From Oenanthe sinensis (taxonomy: Eukaryota > Streptophyta > Magnoliopsida > Apiales > Apiaceae): DNA of 64,000 bases. The notes beneath the pieces are model-generated. The model saw nothing but the letters and a program-made list of their open reading frames with translations, was not told where the DNA came from and did not search any database. Position numbers and translations under genes: made by a program. The stretch covers positions 12,421,886-12,485,885 of the forward strand of contig CM053800.1 in the NCBI GenBank assembly GCA_028671895.1. Direction: 5' to 3'. How positions within the stretch are numbered: the first letter of the stretch is position 1; each line of letters begins with the position of its first letter. Of the stretch, positions 1 to 12,500 are shown piece by piece.

Positions 1-2357
1 TAAGAATATAATTTTATCAACAAAATATTAAAATATAATATATGTATTATTAGTTCTTATAATAGTAACACACATTTAGTTTTAAAATCGTATTAAGAAC
101 ATATTAAGATTTAATATTCTTGTCAGTTTTAAAATTTTTCAAAAAGATAAAGGATTTTGATTTGTCAATAACTAAATAGATCATTATATCCAACATATAA
201 TAAGCGCAATAGAGATTTTATCTAAAGTACTACAAAAGGTGAAGGGTTCGATACCCTTTATCAAGATATTTAAATTTGATATTTATGAGTCCAAATATTC
301 TATTAAAAGTTCAAATTCGAATCTTATTAATAACATATTACAAGCCAATATTTATATTACTAGCTCTAAGATTACTAACACTATTTTATATTTAATCGTC
401 TTGATAAAATATTATTTAATAATCTATAATATTTAACTCTAAAAATGCTCACAAAAGTTCATGCTTCAAATCGAATTAGCAATATATTAATATTTATATT
501 ATAAGTTATAAAAATGCTATTGAGGATTATATTTTGAATCAGTTGTTAACATATTAAAATTTTATAATTTAATTTATTAGCTCTAATAATAGTACAAAAG
601 TTAAATTATTTTAAATTAAACACCTAAAAATAGTAAATATTCTTTAATGAAAAAATTTTGTACCATTCTTCAGAACTATATATAATTTATGTAAATTCCT
701 CTAGTTTTCTTCCCAAATCAAATAGAAGTTCAAAATTTCAGAAAATAAAAATAATACAACAAACACATAACAATACATGCATATATATACACATGGTGGC
801 TGCCGGTCGGATTAATGGCGGCACCACCACCATCCTCCTCCATTCCATCTCATTTTCTGCCTTCTTTCTCTTCACTTAATCCAACTATTTTTTTACCCAC
901 AAACTCACATAGTTAAACAATCATTCACAATTACAAACCCTAGTTCTATTTACACCACTCCTATAACTATTCATCTCATCCCCAAATTACAAACCCTAAT
1001 TTTATTAACAATTACAAATTAAAGAGAACAAAATTGTTGAGAGTCTTGAATCCCAGAAATTAACGATCAATTAAGAATCCCCAAATTGATTTTAAACCCT
1101 AATTTTCTTACTTGGAACCCTAATCTCCACATGTTTATATTTGTGTTTTAATACATAATAACGGGTATAATTTTAATCAACTATTTTTTTGCCACGTTTT
1201 TTCCAAATCATGTATGAAATGCAAAAGAACCAAACGTCCGTTAATGTTTTTTAACGGAAGGACTTGAACCAGAAAATTTCAAAAGTTAAATTACCCAAAT
1301 TGTGGAATCTTTAGTTTAGGGTCCCATATAATATAACAACAATAGTTCAGGATGATTGAATTTATTTTCCCAATAATATAATTAAATTTTATAATGGATA
1401 CAATTACAGTATTCCTAAAATAATAACATAAAATTAAAACAAACTAATATTTGAACATCTAGTTCAGCATCATTGTACATTAACAACATAATAAACAAGT
1501 CGTGTAAAATTAATTGCTGTACAATAGGTTATAATTCGCCCTTCATAGTTTATAATCTGGCTCCATTGCTGTATACAATAGGTTATATCTGGATCTATTT
1601 CATGAATGCCCTTGTGGATATGAGTTTTGTTAATGCTGTATTTGGTATTAACTATCAAGTTGTATTAATTTTTAACATTCGGAATCCAATTTTGCAATCA
1701 TCTCATAATACCATTGACATTCCTGAGATAATCCCAAATATAAAAGAGATGATGATAGCAAATTTATCATGATTAAAACGTTGCTTCGTGGTGCAAGATA
1801 ATCTAAAATCAATTATATCTGGAGTTCTTTGCGTTAACATTTTTATTTAAAGTTGAACTATTATAAAACAAAAAGTGAGCGGAGTGTTCCGTAAGAACGA
1901 AGAAGCAAGGGTCTCTGAGACTTTCTTAAATTGCAGGAGTTAAAGTGTAATTTAAAAAAATATGATTTCAGTAATTAATTCTAATAAGATAAGATGGGAA
2001 ATAAGAGAAGATGGTGAAGGCTAGTGCTATAAGGAGGAATGAAATAGATATATACGATGTCTAATATCTTGTAAGCACATCATTATCTCATCTGGTGTTA
2101 TATATCTGTTATCCTGTTTTTTTAAATTCTTTTAATCTCGGCTGTTATTAGCTGTCAGTGATTTGTGCCTCTATTGAACAAGTAGATAGATCCCTTGGTT
2201 GTGGTTGCATTTCATTTTATTTTTTTTATACTGCACTAATTATTTTGGTTAATGAAAATATGAAATTAATTTATTGTTGATTTGTAAGTTGTAACCCAGT
2301 ACCTTGCTTTTTCCTGAATTCTGAGACACATATATGGATTGCGTGGGTCTTTTGCAG
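1..2357. other. AT-rich non-coding DNA upstream of the first visible VPS13 exon
   Basis: No reading frame here encodes recognisable protein, and the N-terminal chorein sequence expected for a VPS13 protein is absent in all frames I read. Because the first recognisable exon begins in mid-protein with one leftover base of a split codon, at least the nearest part of this stretch should be intron. It also holds a cluster of AAACCCTA-type motifs (described separately). Confidence 0.6.
935..1123. promoter_or_regulatory. Cluster of four telo-box-like motifs
   Basis: AAACCCTAG at 935-943, AAACCCTAA at 991-999 and 1,094-1,102, and GAACCCTAA at 1,115-1,123 occur within 190 bases. Telo boxes (AAACCCTAA) are known in promoters and 5' leaders of plant genes. 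On the minus strand the same region reads as a leader with TTAGGGTTT motifs followed by an ATG near 850, but no long ORF follows. Whether it is a promoter, and on which strand, is inference. Confidence 0.35.
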
Positions 2358-5300
2358 GTTTCTCGCTCATGCCAAAGTTGAATCTGCAAGATCTAAGGAA
2401 GAAGCTGAGCGGAGGCTGTTAAAAATGAAAAGCTGGTTTTCATTTTCTTGGTTGGTTACTTGAAAGGCCATTCAATTCATTTTTCTCACACACACATGTG
2501 TACACACAAGCATAGGCGGAGCTTTGGGGGGGGGGGAATTCATTTAGAGGAAAACAGAAAGTCGTGGTTGAGAAGATTTTAGCAAAAACTCTCTATATAA
2601 TGCTATGCTTGTCCAATGGGTTAAACCCATGACCTGTTAATATTAAAACTCGGGCCCAACAACTCAGCTTCAAATTTATTGCTAATATCAGTAAGGCTTA
2701 GTGTTTGACAAGAAACCCAGGGCACATGCATACACATGCTCTTATCTGTTCTTATATTTCTTTACATTGTGTCATTGTGTAAATATGCTTGAATATGGAA
2801 TTTTTGTGTCATATTGAGGATATCATTATCATTGCCACCCTTTTATTTCTTGAAATCTTAGGCGAACGCCTTCTGAAGAGCCTTTTAAAGAGCCTTCTGA
2901 AGATGCCCTAGTAGAGGAGACCTCTGATGCACCAAGGATAGAGGAAAGATTAACTAAAGAAGAATGGCAGGCAATCAATAATTTACTAAGCTACCAGCCA
3001 GATGAAGATTTGACGTTTCGTTCAGGGAAGGATATGCAAAATATGACACATTATTTAATTAACGTAGCAGTTGGACATGCTGCTGCCAAGATCGTGAATT
3101 TTAGTCAGACAGAGATTGTTTGCGGTAGATTTGAGAAACTTAATGTGTCAACAAAATTAAAACATCGTAGTACTCATTGTGATTTGACACTGAAGTATTA
3201 TGGCGTGTCTGCACCAGAAGGTTCACTTGCCCAGGTTTGTTAATTTCATGGTTTTTTTTGTTCCACCTAAAGTTAGAAAGTTGAAACTGATGCTTATAAT
3301 GACAGTTGTAAATCAATGTCAACCAGTTGTCCTATCGATTGACTATATCTTTTGTATGTCCTCTTACCTGTGAATTTTTTGGTTGCTGCGACTCAGAATT
3401 AAGAATTTCTATGTTTCACCTGTAAATAATTTTTCTATCGGATTTAAATAAGTTGTATGATATTTTGGTGCTTTCATGGCTATACTTATGTACTTCTTTT
3501 GCAGAGTGGCTATGATGAGGAGAAGCTGAATGCAGTAGCGGCTAGTTTTGTATACTCACCAATCGGGGAAAATGTTGATTGGCGGCTTTCAGCAACAATC
3601 TCTCCTTGCCATGCCACAGTAAAACACTTCTTTCTTTTCGTTGTAGTGTCTGTGCACAACAGATTTGTTAAAACACTTGTTCAGATGCTTATAAGAATCT
3701 CGTAGATTTTATATTTGTTCTCTCGGTGATGTATTGAAGGTTTTTATTGTTTAAATGCTATTCGGATGAACAATTTAAATATCCAAGAACTGGGTTAATG
3801 CTAATTACAATAATCATGGAAAAAGAAGGGTCTGTGTTGTGCTCACCCTCTTATGTGGTTACGGTTACGTGTCAAATTTAGGAGTGAGGTGTCTGAAATA
3901 CATTCTTTGTAGGAAATCTATATAGGATAGGGAGTTACAAACCAGGCATATATGAACCGAGGTTATTGTTTGTTTTTCCTTACGATGAAATTTTTAGTGT
4001 CATCTGAGTCTAATAAACCAGAAACCCAGAATAATCAGTCGAGATTTCATGTATTGAATTTTCTTTATAAAGGGGTTAGTTTGTGTGTCAACGTCAGTTA
4101 TCTTGTCATTTCAGATGAGTTCTTGGGTCTGATTCTCTTTTTATGAAGTTGTATGGTCAATGTTTGTTTATGCAAAAGCTGCTTGTGTGTGTGATGACTT
4201 GTTTGGGATGAAGAGGAGATAATATCTAGTTCCATGTTGTTTGTGGTTGTGTTGGGAGACAAACAACCGTGTCTTCGTATTTTATGTGGGAGACAAACAA
4301 CCGTCTTCATATTTTATATGCGACAGATATATCTGAGTGTCAATGAGTGCGTCTGGTGCCTATCCTGAATTCAGAGATATATTTATGTATTTTTAGTTTC
4401 TTTTCCTTGTTCATAGAGTTTGATGTCTTTGGTTAGAGACTTAGAGGAGCTACATGTCTTTTTGCTATATCCGAGTGTCAGTGAGTGTTTATGAATGCCC
4501 ACTATCTTTTCTGATGATTTAATGAAACTAAAGTTCATATTCAACTTTTTTGTGACATACCTGATGGTTCCACAAAATGTAGGGCGGACTGCTATTGTTT
4601 CTACTTGAAACACCGACATTTTGATATAAGAGTCATTTTCTCTTTTAAATATTTTTCAGGTTTTTGTGGAAAGCTATGACCGTTTTTTTGACTTTTTGAA
4701 GAGAAGTAAAGCCATTAGTCCCACTGTTGCATTGGAAACTGCCACTGCTCTGCAGGTAATTTTTTCATAGCATTAAATTGCATTTTATTTTTTTCCTAAG
4801 AGCTTACAAAGGTATGTCTTGATGCGAATTGCAGAATAAGATTGAGAAGGTGACTCGTAGGGCCCAAGAGCAGTTTCAAATGGTGCTAGAGGAGCAGAGC
4901 AGGTGCTTCCTAAAACATGTTCTTCTGGAACTACTTTGGTTTTCTTTCAAAATTATCTACAACGCATCTTATGATATGAAATACTTGCTTCTTTCTTACA
5001 TATCCAACCAGTGCCTTTTTAGAATGTATACATCAAGTGGATATAGATCTCAATTCAATGAATGACTTGTGGGGTAAATTAATGGTGTCGTGTAAAATTA
5101 GTAATATATATATCTATTGTATTCCGATGGTTCAAGGGAATTGTAAAATAGAATTCTAATGTGAAACCAAATTTGGTACAATGCGATATAATTGGAAAGG
5201 CGTCCTCGTTATTAATAGAAGGTATAGATTTCTCGTAATTTCTCATTCTAATAGAATTACAATGAAGTTTAAAACTATTGTCTTCTTTTATTTAGAATTT

Positions 5301-8300
5301 TTTATCAATATCCTGCAATGGTCTACCATTTTTATATATAATAACTTGATTATAATAAAGTGTACATGTTAAATAAAATAGGATAATAGATAGATAATAT
5401 TGAGATTATTGCTTTACAAGTAGCTAATTGATGGGGAATGGGGGCTGATTAGGGTCTGATAATATTCTTTTCGCAAGAGCAAGTGAAAACAATGATGTAC
5501 CATTCCAATAATAAGGCTCTGTGATCTGTATAGAGTACAAGCTAATATTTCTATATATAATAAAGCTAAAGTACTTTCCTAATACAAATCAAACTCTAAC
5601 AACAAATAGATATAAGAGAATATCATCCTAAATTAAATTATAACTAATAAAAAATTGGGCTTTCAAATCCTCCTACACTTTCTTTGAGCCTTTTTAACGT
5701 TTGTCCGACTTCAGTAATACAAAGGAGTAGGGTTGTAATGTAATTGAATTTTTAATTCTATTAAGATACCGACAAAAATGATAAATAATCATACTATTTT
5801 AATAAATTGGCTTATTGTATTTGTTCATATATCTTTTGTATTTGTCATGATCAAAATTTGGTATTACTGACATACCATGGTACACATAACATACCATTAA
5901 AACATTTGCTTTTGATTAATAGTGTAGATGCTCATTACATAATGTTCCCATCGTTTCGATTTGGTTTACATTGACATTTAGCATGGACATGGTTGAGATA
6001 TCTGGTATGTTTATAATTTTTTGTTGTCAATATATTACAAGTAGAAAGAACGATGACTTCATATGATGTATAATCCTGATGGCCATACTTTTGATGTGGT
6101 CGGTTCAATAATGGTGTTGGTATGAGTACGATTTTTGAAGTGATGTACATAATAGGCGGCACAAATTTGTGACATTGAAAATATTAGGTGGTCTAGTAAC
6201 ATGACGTTTGGTTTCAATTATGGTAGTGCCAATAATGTATCATGAATGATGAAACATGACATATATGTCATTGATAGGGCACATGACAACCCTGATAACA
6301 TATCTTAATTCATTTCTCCTACGGTGGTGAAATAATGTTTTCTAGGCTCATCATTATATTTTCTCTCTGTTCATTTTGTAAAGTTGTCAAAACTTTGAAT
6401 TCAAATCATGTTGTCAACCTCACTAGTTATTTAGCAAATCTATTTGGTCAATTGCCTATTTTTGCATCTATTTTGATATTTTGCGGATTATAATCTAAAG
6501 AAATGCTTTTAATCATTAATGGCATCTATCAGTCTTCCTTTTCTTGAGATAAAGTATCACTGTTTTGTTTTGCTATTTAATGGATTATGAACCGAAAGAA
6601 TCTTAGTGTTTTTGTTTCATATACATGTGTATATTTATCTATTTTCAATGATCCAGGTTTGCCCTTGATATTGATCTTCATGCTCCGAAAGTTAGAATAC
6701 CTATTAGAACATGTGCCTCTTCTACATATGACAGCCAATTTCTTCTGGATTTGGGTCATTTTACGTTGCACACTAAGGTACCCTTTCCATTTTCTCATTA
6801 AAGATATTTCCTACATTAGCTTCATTTCCCCCCTTCATTTTATGTCTTTATTTTTGCAGGAGACGGATCCAATTGATGAGGGCCAAAGTCTTTATTCTCG
6901 TTTTTACATATCTGGAAGGGATATAGCTGCTATTTTTACAGATTGTGGTTCTGACATTCTGAGCAATATGCTAACATCATCAAGTTTTGATAGCCAACTC
7001 TCAATGTCTCCCGATGCTGTTAATTTCTACTCTATCGTTGATAGATGTGGGATGTCTGTAATTGTTGATCAGGTATAACAATCTTATTATTGTTTAAATA
7101 AGTGTAAAACTAGGAAGCACATACAAGATTGAGAAGCTGTTAGAATGCGTTTCGACGCGGTGACATGGTTGAGTAGGTGTCCATTACCGAAGTTAATTCT
7201 ATACCGATACACGCTTTGTGGACTCGTCAACGACATGGCTGCAACACGGCCCACCGATTTAGTCTACCCAAAATGGCTCAATCTAGTCTGATTTTAACCT
7301 AATTTTAAAGTGAATTTCTCATATATAACTATATCTCATCTCATCAAACCCAATATGTCTCCATCGTTCTTTCTCACATATATACATACATCCATATATA
7401 TTACAACACGTTGCAGCTCCTTTTAGTTTCTTATATATATATATATGTAGACTTGGTAAAATTGTACTTTAATTCTTCCCTCAATATGTTGGATCAAAGC
7501 TCTCTTCTTAAGGGACGTGCGAAACACCATAACCAAAAAACATAACAAAAACCATAACCCATATCATAACCCACCTCATAACCAATATCATAAATCTTGT
7601 TTATATTCAAATCATGGCAATCGAGTCCAATAATTTTACAAAATTTGCTCCAGGAAATAATTTTTTATTTGGGCTGCACGTATGGAGACATATAAGAAGC
7701 ACCGGATCTTTGAGATGCGGTGGAAGAAGAAATTGATACTAGTGTGTCTGAAAATCCCAACACAGCGAAACTAAAACCACAAAAGGAACTCAAGGCAAAA
7801 GAGGCTAATACTCAAGAACTTCAAGATGATGTTTCGTTTTAATGGATGCTTAAAAGTATTAAAGCAAGCGTGTTAAATTTTTACTTTGATTTTTTAAATT
7901 TTAATCAGTTTAATAATTGGTTAATGTTGACCAAGTTTTTAGGATAGATAAGTTTAGGGGTTAGTTTTGAATATTTTTGAATTGTAGTAGTTTTTCTAGG
8001 GATAAGATGTCTGGCTTTATATAATGCTCACCCACATATTAATAAATACAGATTTATGTTCACGTTATGTTTTGTTTCTCATCATGCTGATATATAAACA
8101 CTAAACACATTTAAACCTGGGTGTTGGCCCTATGTGGCCACAATTTGGAGATAAAATGCCCAAAATGGCACAAACCGGAAAAATGGCCCCAAATAACACT
8201 CTAAAACGCTAATTCGTGTCACGTTTACTCAAAAAGCTACATCGTGTAGCGTCTTGAGCATATATATATATTTAAATTTTTTGAAGTTCAAAACGCAAGA

Positions 8301-8666
8301 TGAAGTAGTGTTTGGGCAAAACACTACTTTAAGTTGGGTTTACACACACGAAACGTGACACTTAAGTGGCGTTTTGAATTCAAAAATCAAAAGAACGAAA
8401 ACACTAGACTCTGTGATGTTTTGAAGTGACATTTAGGGTCATTTTTATAAGTTGTGCAATTTTGGGCATTTTGTCTCCAATTTGTGCCATATAGGGCCAT
8501 TACTCTTTAAACCTACAAAGGCCACTTTTTAGGTGGAGACCCGAAGATCATATACTTTTTTTGCAATGTTCAGGAAGAAGTACATATATCTTCTCCAAGG
8601 TCTCCTGTTAATTAGTGGTCTCCATAGAACTTAACACTATATATGTGTGTGTTCATGCGGGCGCAG

Positions 8667-8700
<34 letters not shown>

Positions 8701-9546
8701 CTGTGTGAGTGTGTTTGAAGTCTTTTTTCAATGAGTGGCAATACCTGAGTCCCAATAGTAACAATGGTGCATGTTTAGAAGAAAATGATACTAATTATCC
8801 TCTGTGGGGTAGGGTATCTGATAGTTATAGAAAAAGAGGGGAAAGAAGGTGAGAATGTTAGGTGGCAATGCAATTAGGGGGAAAGAAGGGTGAGAATGTT
8901 AGGTGGCAATGCAATTAGAATCAAAGGAGAGGAATGGCGGTGGTAGTTCTGCTTTGGAGAAGGCTTTTAATATGAAAGAAACTTCCATTACTTATTATGA
9001 ATGAATTGTCGAGTGTTTGACATTTTGAAATCCTATATATGCATGAACATGTGAATATATCTTTTGCCGTGTACCGTATCCGTAACTCTTTAATAATTGG
9101 CGAATCTCCGTGTCTCCGTACCCCGTGTCCCATGTCATCATATCTGAGTCCGTGCTTCCTAGGTGTAAAATAGATGCACCTGTATCATCCAACGTTAATG
9201 ACATGCTGTTTCTTATTCTTTATATTAAATAAGGACATACTTCAACATTATATGCTTATTCTGGCCATAAAGCTGAGTTGGACATTTTTATGAAATTTGA
9301 TTTCTTTTGTTTTTGAAGATTAAGATACCTCATCCAAGCCACCCATCAACTCGTATTTCTGTACAAGTACCTATCCTTGGCATTCACTTTTCACCAGTCA
9401 GATATTCCCGACTTATGAAACTGTTGAGCATAATCAGTGGAGCAATTCAAAATGGAACTCAGCCTGTTGGTGAAAATTTCCAAGCTGAACTGGCACCATG
9501 GAATCCCCCAGATCTTTCAGCCGAGGCTCAAATTCTTGTTTGGAAG
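2358..9546 (+). CDS. VPS13: VPS13 exons 1-8 (lipid-groove region before the PH insertion)
   Basis: Exons: 2358-2450, 2862-3234, 3505-3618, 4660-4755, 4835-4902, 6657-6777, 6860-7072, 9319-9546 (window residues 1-435). Exon 1 starts in phase with one base of a split codon and reads FLAHAKVESARSKEEAERRL, a basic, helical stretch typical of the N-terminal third of plant VPS13. Exon 2 carries LTKEEWQAINNLLSYQPDED; exon 6 carries DLHAPKVRIPIR, a hallmark strand of the family. The extended chorein/VPS13 N region continues through these exons and would form part of the hydrophobic groove. Introns 5 (4,903-6,656) and 7 (7,073-9,318) are long; intron 7 holds a MITE and simple repeats. Confidence 0.9.
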
Positions 9547-12500
9547 GTGTGTCCTTTGTCTGCCACATATATCAAATTGTTTATTTTGGAATCATACCCT
9601 GTATAAAACATTCCTGTAACTCAACATTTTATGCTCCAGGGAATTGGCTATTCTGTAGCCTCATGGCAACCCTGTTTTCTTGTGCTATCTGGATTTTATC
9701 TCTATATATTGGAGTCTGAGAGGTCCCAGAGTTACTCTAGGTGCTCGAGGTAATGCTCTCCGTTACCTTTCTTTTTGGTTCATTACTGTTAACTCGTCGG
9801 TAAAATAATTTTCTGGCATTGTACTTGGTGTAAGTGAACAACTTAATGTTCTCTGAGCATGTTTTCATTGTATTATGTTGAAATTGTGCAGCATGGCCGG
9901 TAAACATATATTTGAAGTTCCTCCCACCAATGTTGGCGGCATAGCGTCTTGTATTGGTGTTTGTGCTAGAGGCATCGATAGCCAGAAGGTTGGCATATTA
10001 TATTATAATTATAGTGTTCCACTCTTAATTATGCTACCATGTTTTGTCAGTTTTGCAAGAATTTAGTAATTGTATCCTTGCCAAGACAATCAAGTTTAAT
10101 CATTTTCACTTCCTCAGTCCATTTATAACTGTGTCCATTTCCCAGACTCTCGGGTAAAGTTACCAGTTGTAAGTAGTTGTAAGCGATACACATCACCTCA
10201 GCAGAAAGTTGGAATCATGTTCGTAATGGAAATTCTGATGGGATGCTGCACACTGAGCATTTACTTAAAGAAACTAGATTTTCATCGTTTGAAGGCCTTT
10301 TAATGTAAAGCAAGTTTTAGATGTAGGAATACATGATTTAATGTGGTTTGCTGATGTCTTATTATGTAGTGAAGATATATTTCTAAAAAGGAAATTTCAA
10401 CCATTTATTCCCTTTCTGCAGGCTCTGGAGTCTTTCAGTACGCTAATAATAAAATTTAGGGACGAGGAGAAGGCTTTATGGTTACGAGGACTCACACGCG
10501 CAACATATCGAGCTTCTGTACAACCATAATCTTTTTGTTTATTTGTTCACTGGAACATTTCAATACCCGGAACAATGGTCACAATTATTAAATCTTTATG
10601 CATGTTCTGGATATAGGCCCTTCCTTCTGTTGACGTACTTGGACAACATGATGATGAGACAGTTTTCTCCGGATCTCGGCTGACCAACCTGAAAACAGCT
10701 GACCTTGTTGTTAACGGAACATTAATAGAAACAAAGCTATCAGTATATGGAAAGGTTTACATACTTCCGACTGAATTTGTCTCATAAAATATGTGTGTAT
10801 TATGATTTTCAGTTTTTATAGTTTTTTAGTCACATTGCACATAATTATGTACTATGTTTGTTCTTCCTCCTATCTTATCCTTTAATCATCTGATATTAGA
10901 CTGGATATGAGGTCCCTGAGAAGCTAAAAGAGACATTAATTCTGGAGGTTCTTGCTGGTGGAGGAAAGGTTTGTCTGATTGAATAGTTATCTCGTTAGTC
11001 ATGTTATTCTATTTAGTGTACTTGTGTAAAATTCTGTCCGATATGTATTTTTTCTTCTTAATTTAAAATAGTATGTTCCTTTACGCAATTTTCCAACAGT
11101 ACTTGGTTTTTTGGGTGGTTATTTCTGAATAGTTTAAAATTACTGGTTAGTTTGGAATTCCAATAAACAGTTTTCATTGTTTTCTCCCAAATTTTGCAGC
11201 AAGTCCGATATATGATTTTAATTCGGCCTTTAGATGCAGTTGTTTGAGCTTGATGTTTGCTAGACATTAGTGTGCTCAGGACAATATGGCAGATATATCT
11301 TGTTTTTTACATTCGTTTTCAAAATGACAGTGTTGCCACGGGTCATTGTAGGTGCATATTGTTCGTTGTGAAGGTGACCTTACTGTCAAGCTGAAGCTGC
11401 ATTCTTTAAAAATAAAAGATGAACTGCAAGCTTCCTCAAATTTGTCTCCTCAGTATTTAGCTTGCTCTGTCCAGAAGGATGACAATTCCCTTGCTTCGCT
11501 TAGTGGCGTAGAACCTCAAGAGAATGAGCCATTGCCAACTGAGGATGATGATATTTTTAAGGATGCCTTGCCTGATTTTTCATCCTTTTCTGATTTCCCC
11601 GAGTCTATAATTATTGAGAAGGATACTGTAGTAGGGAGAACCAATTCTACTGATGTATTTTATGAGGCTGAGGATATTGAAGATTCTCATTTTGTTTCAC
11701 TTGCGTTTTTGACCAGGAATACTAGTTCCCCCGATTATGACGGTGTTGATTCACAGGTACTAAGATCAGCATATTAAAGTTAATGGACTGCATGGGCTCA
11801 CACATTAATAACTGTGTATACTGATTGAGATGCTCACTGTTCAAAAGAATAACTTGCTCTCTCTCTCTCTCTCTCTCATACAGATGATTGTTAGTATGTC
11901 GAAACTGGAGTTCTACTTTAACAGACCCACGCTTGTTGCTTTGATTGGTTTTGGCCTTGATCTGAGTGCTGCAAATGGTGGATCAAGTGTAACAGATGAG
12001 GAGAAGAATTTGAATAAAGAATCATCAGAGAATAAACTGAAGACAGAAGAATATGGCAACACATCTGTTAAAGGGCTACTGGGATATGGGAAAGGTCGTG
12101 CTGTATTTTATTTGATTATGAATGTTGACAGCGTTACTGTTTGTCTTAATAAGGAGGACGGTTCTCAACTGGCCATGTTTGTGCAAGAATGTTTTGTCCT
12201 GGACCTCAAGGTAAAGGAGATCAAAATATTTTTTCTCTGAACTTGTCACAGTTTCATCCAATTTTTAGTTGGTAACTTTTTTCTTGATTTATTTAGGTGT
12301 GATTTTTCTTGTTATTCTAAAAAAAATTTCCTCTTGTTTGCAGATTCACCCCAGTTCCATATCCATTGAAGGCACACTAGGAAACTTAAGGTTGTGCGAT
12401 CTTTCACTGGGCAATGAACATTATTGGGCCTGGCTTTGTGATATACGCAATCAAGGGGCTGAATCCCTCATTCAGGTATGTTATCATTTCTCTCAATTGA

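Noticed and set aside
1470..1772. Overlapping open frames on both strands near 1.5 kb
   Set aside because: Low-complexity, Ile/Asn-rich translations with no recognisable family; typical of AT-rich intron DNA.
5545..5660. Helitron-like 5' end TTCTATATATAATAAAG in intron 5
   Set aside because: Preceded by T rather than A, and no hairpin plus CTRR terminus in the following kilobase.
9058..9165. CCGTGTCTCCGTACCCCGTGTC-type words in intron 7 resembling the hAT MITE interior
   Set aside because: No terminal inverted repeats or target duplication; too short and degraded to call an element.
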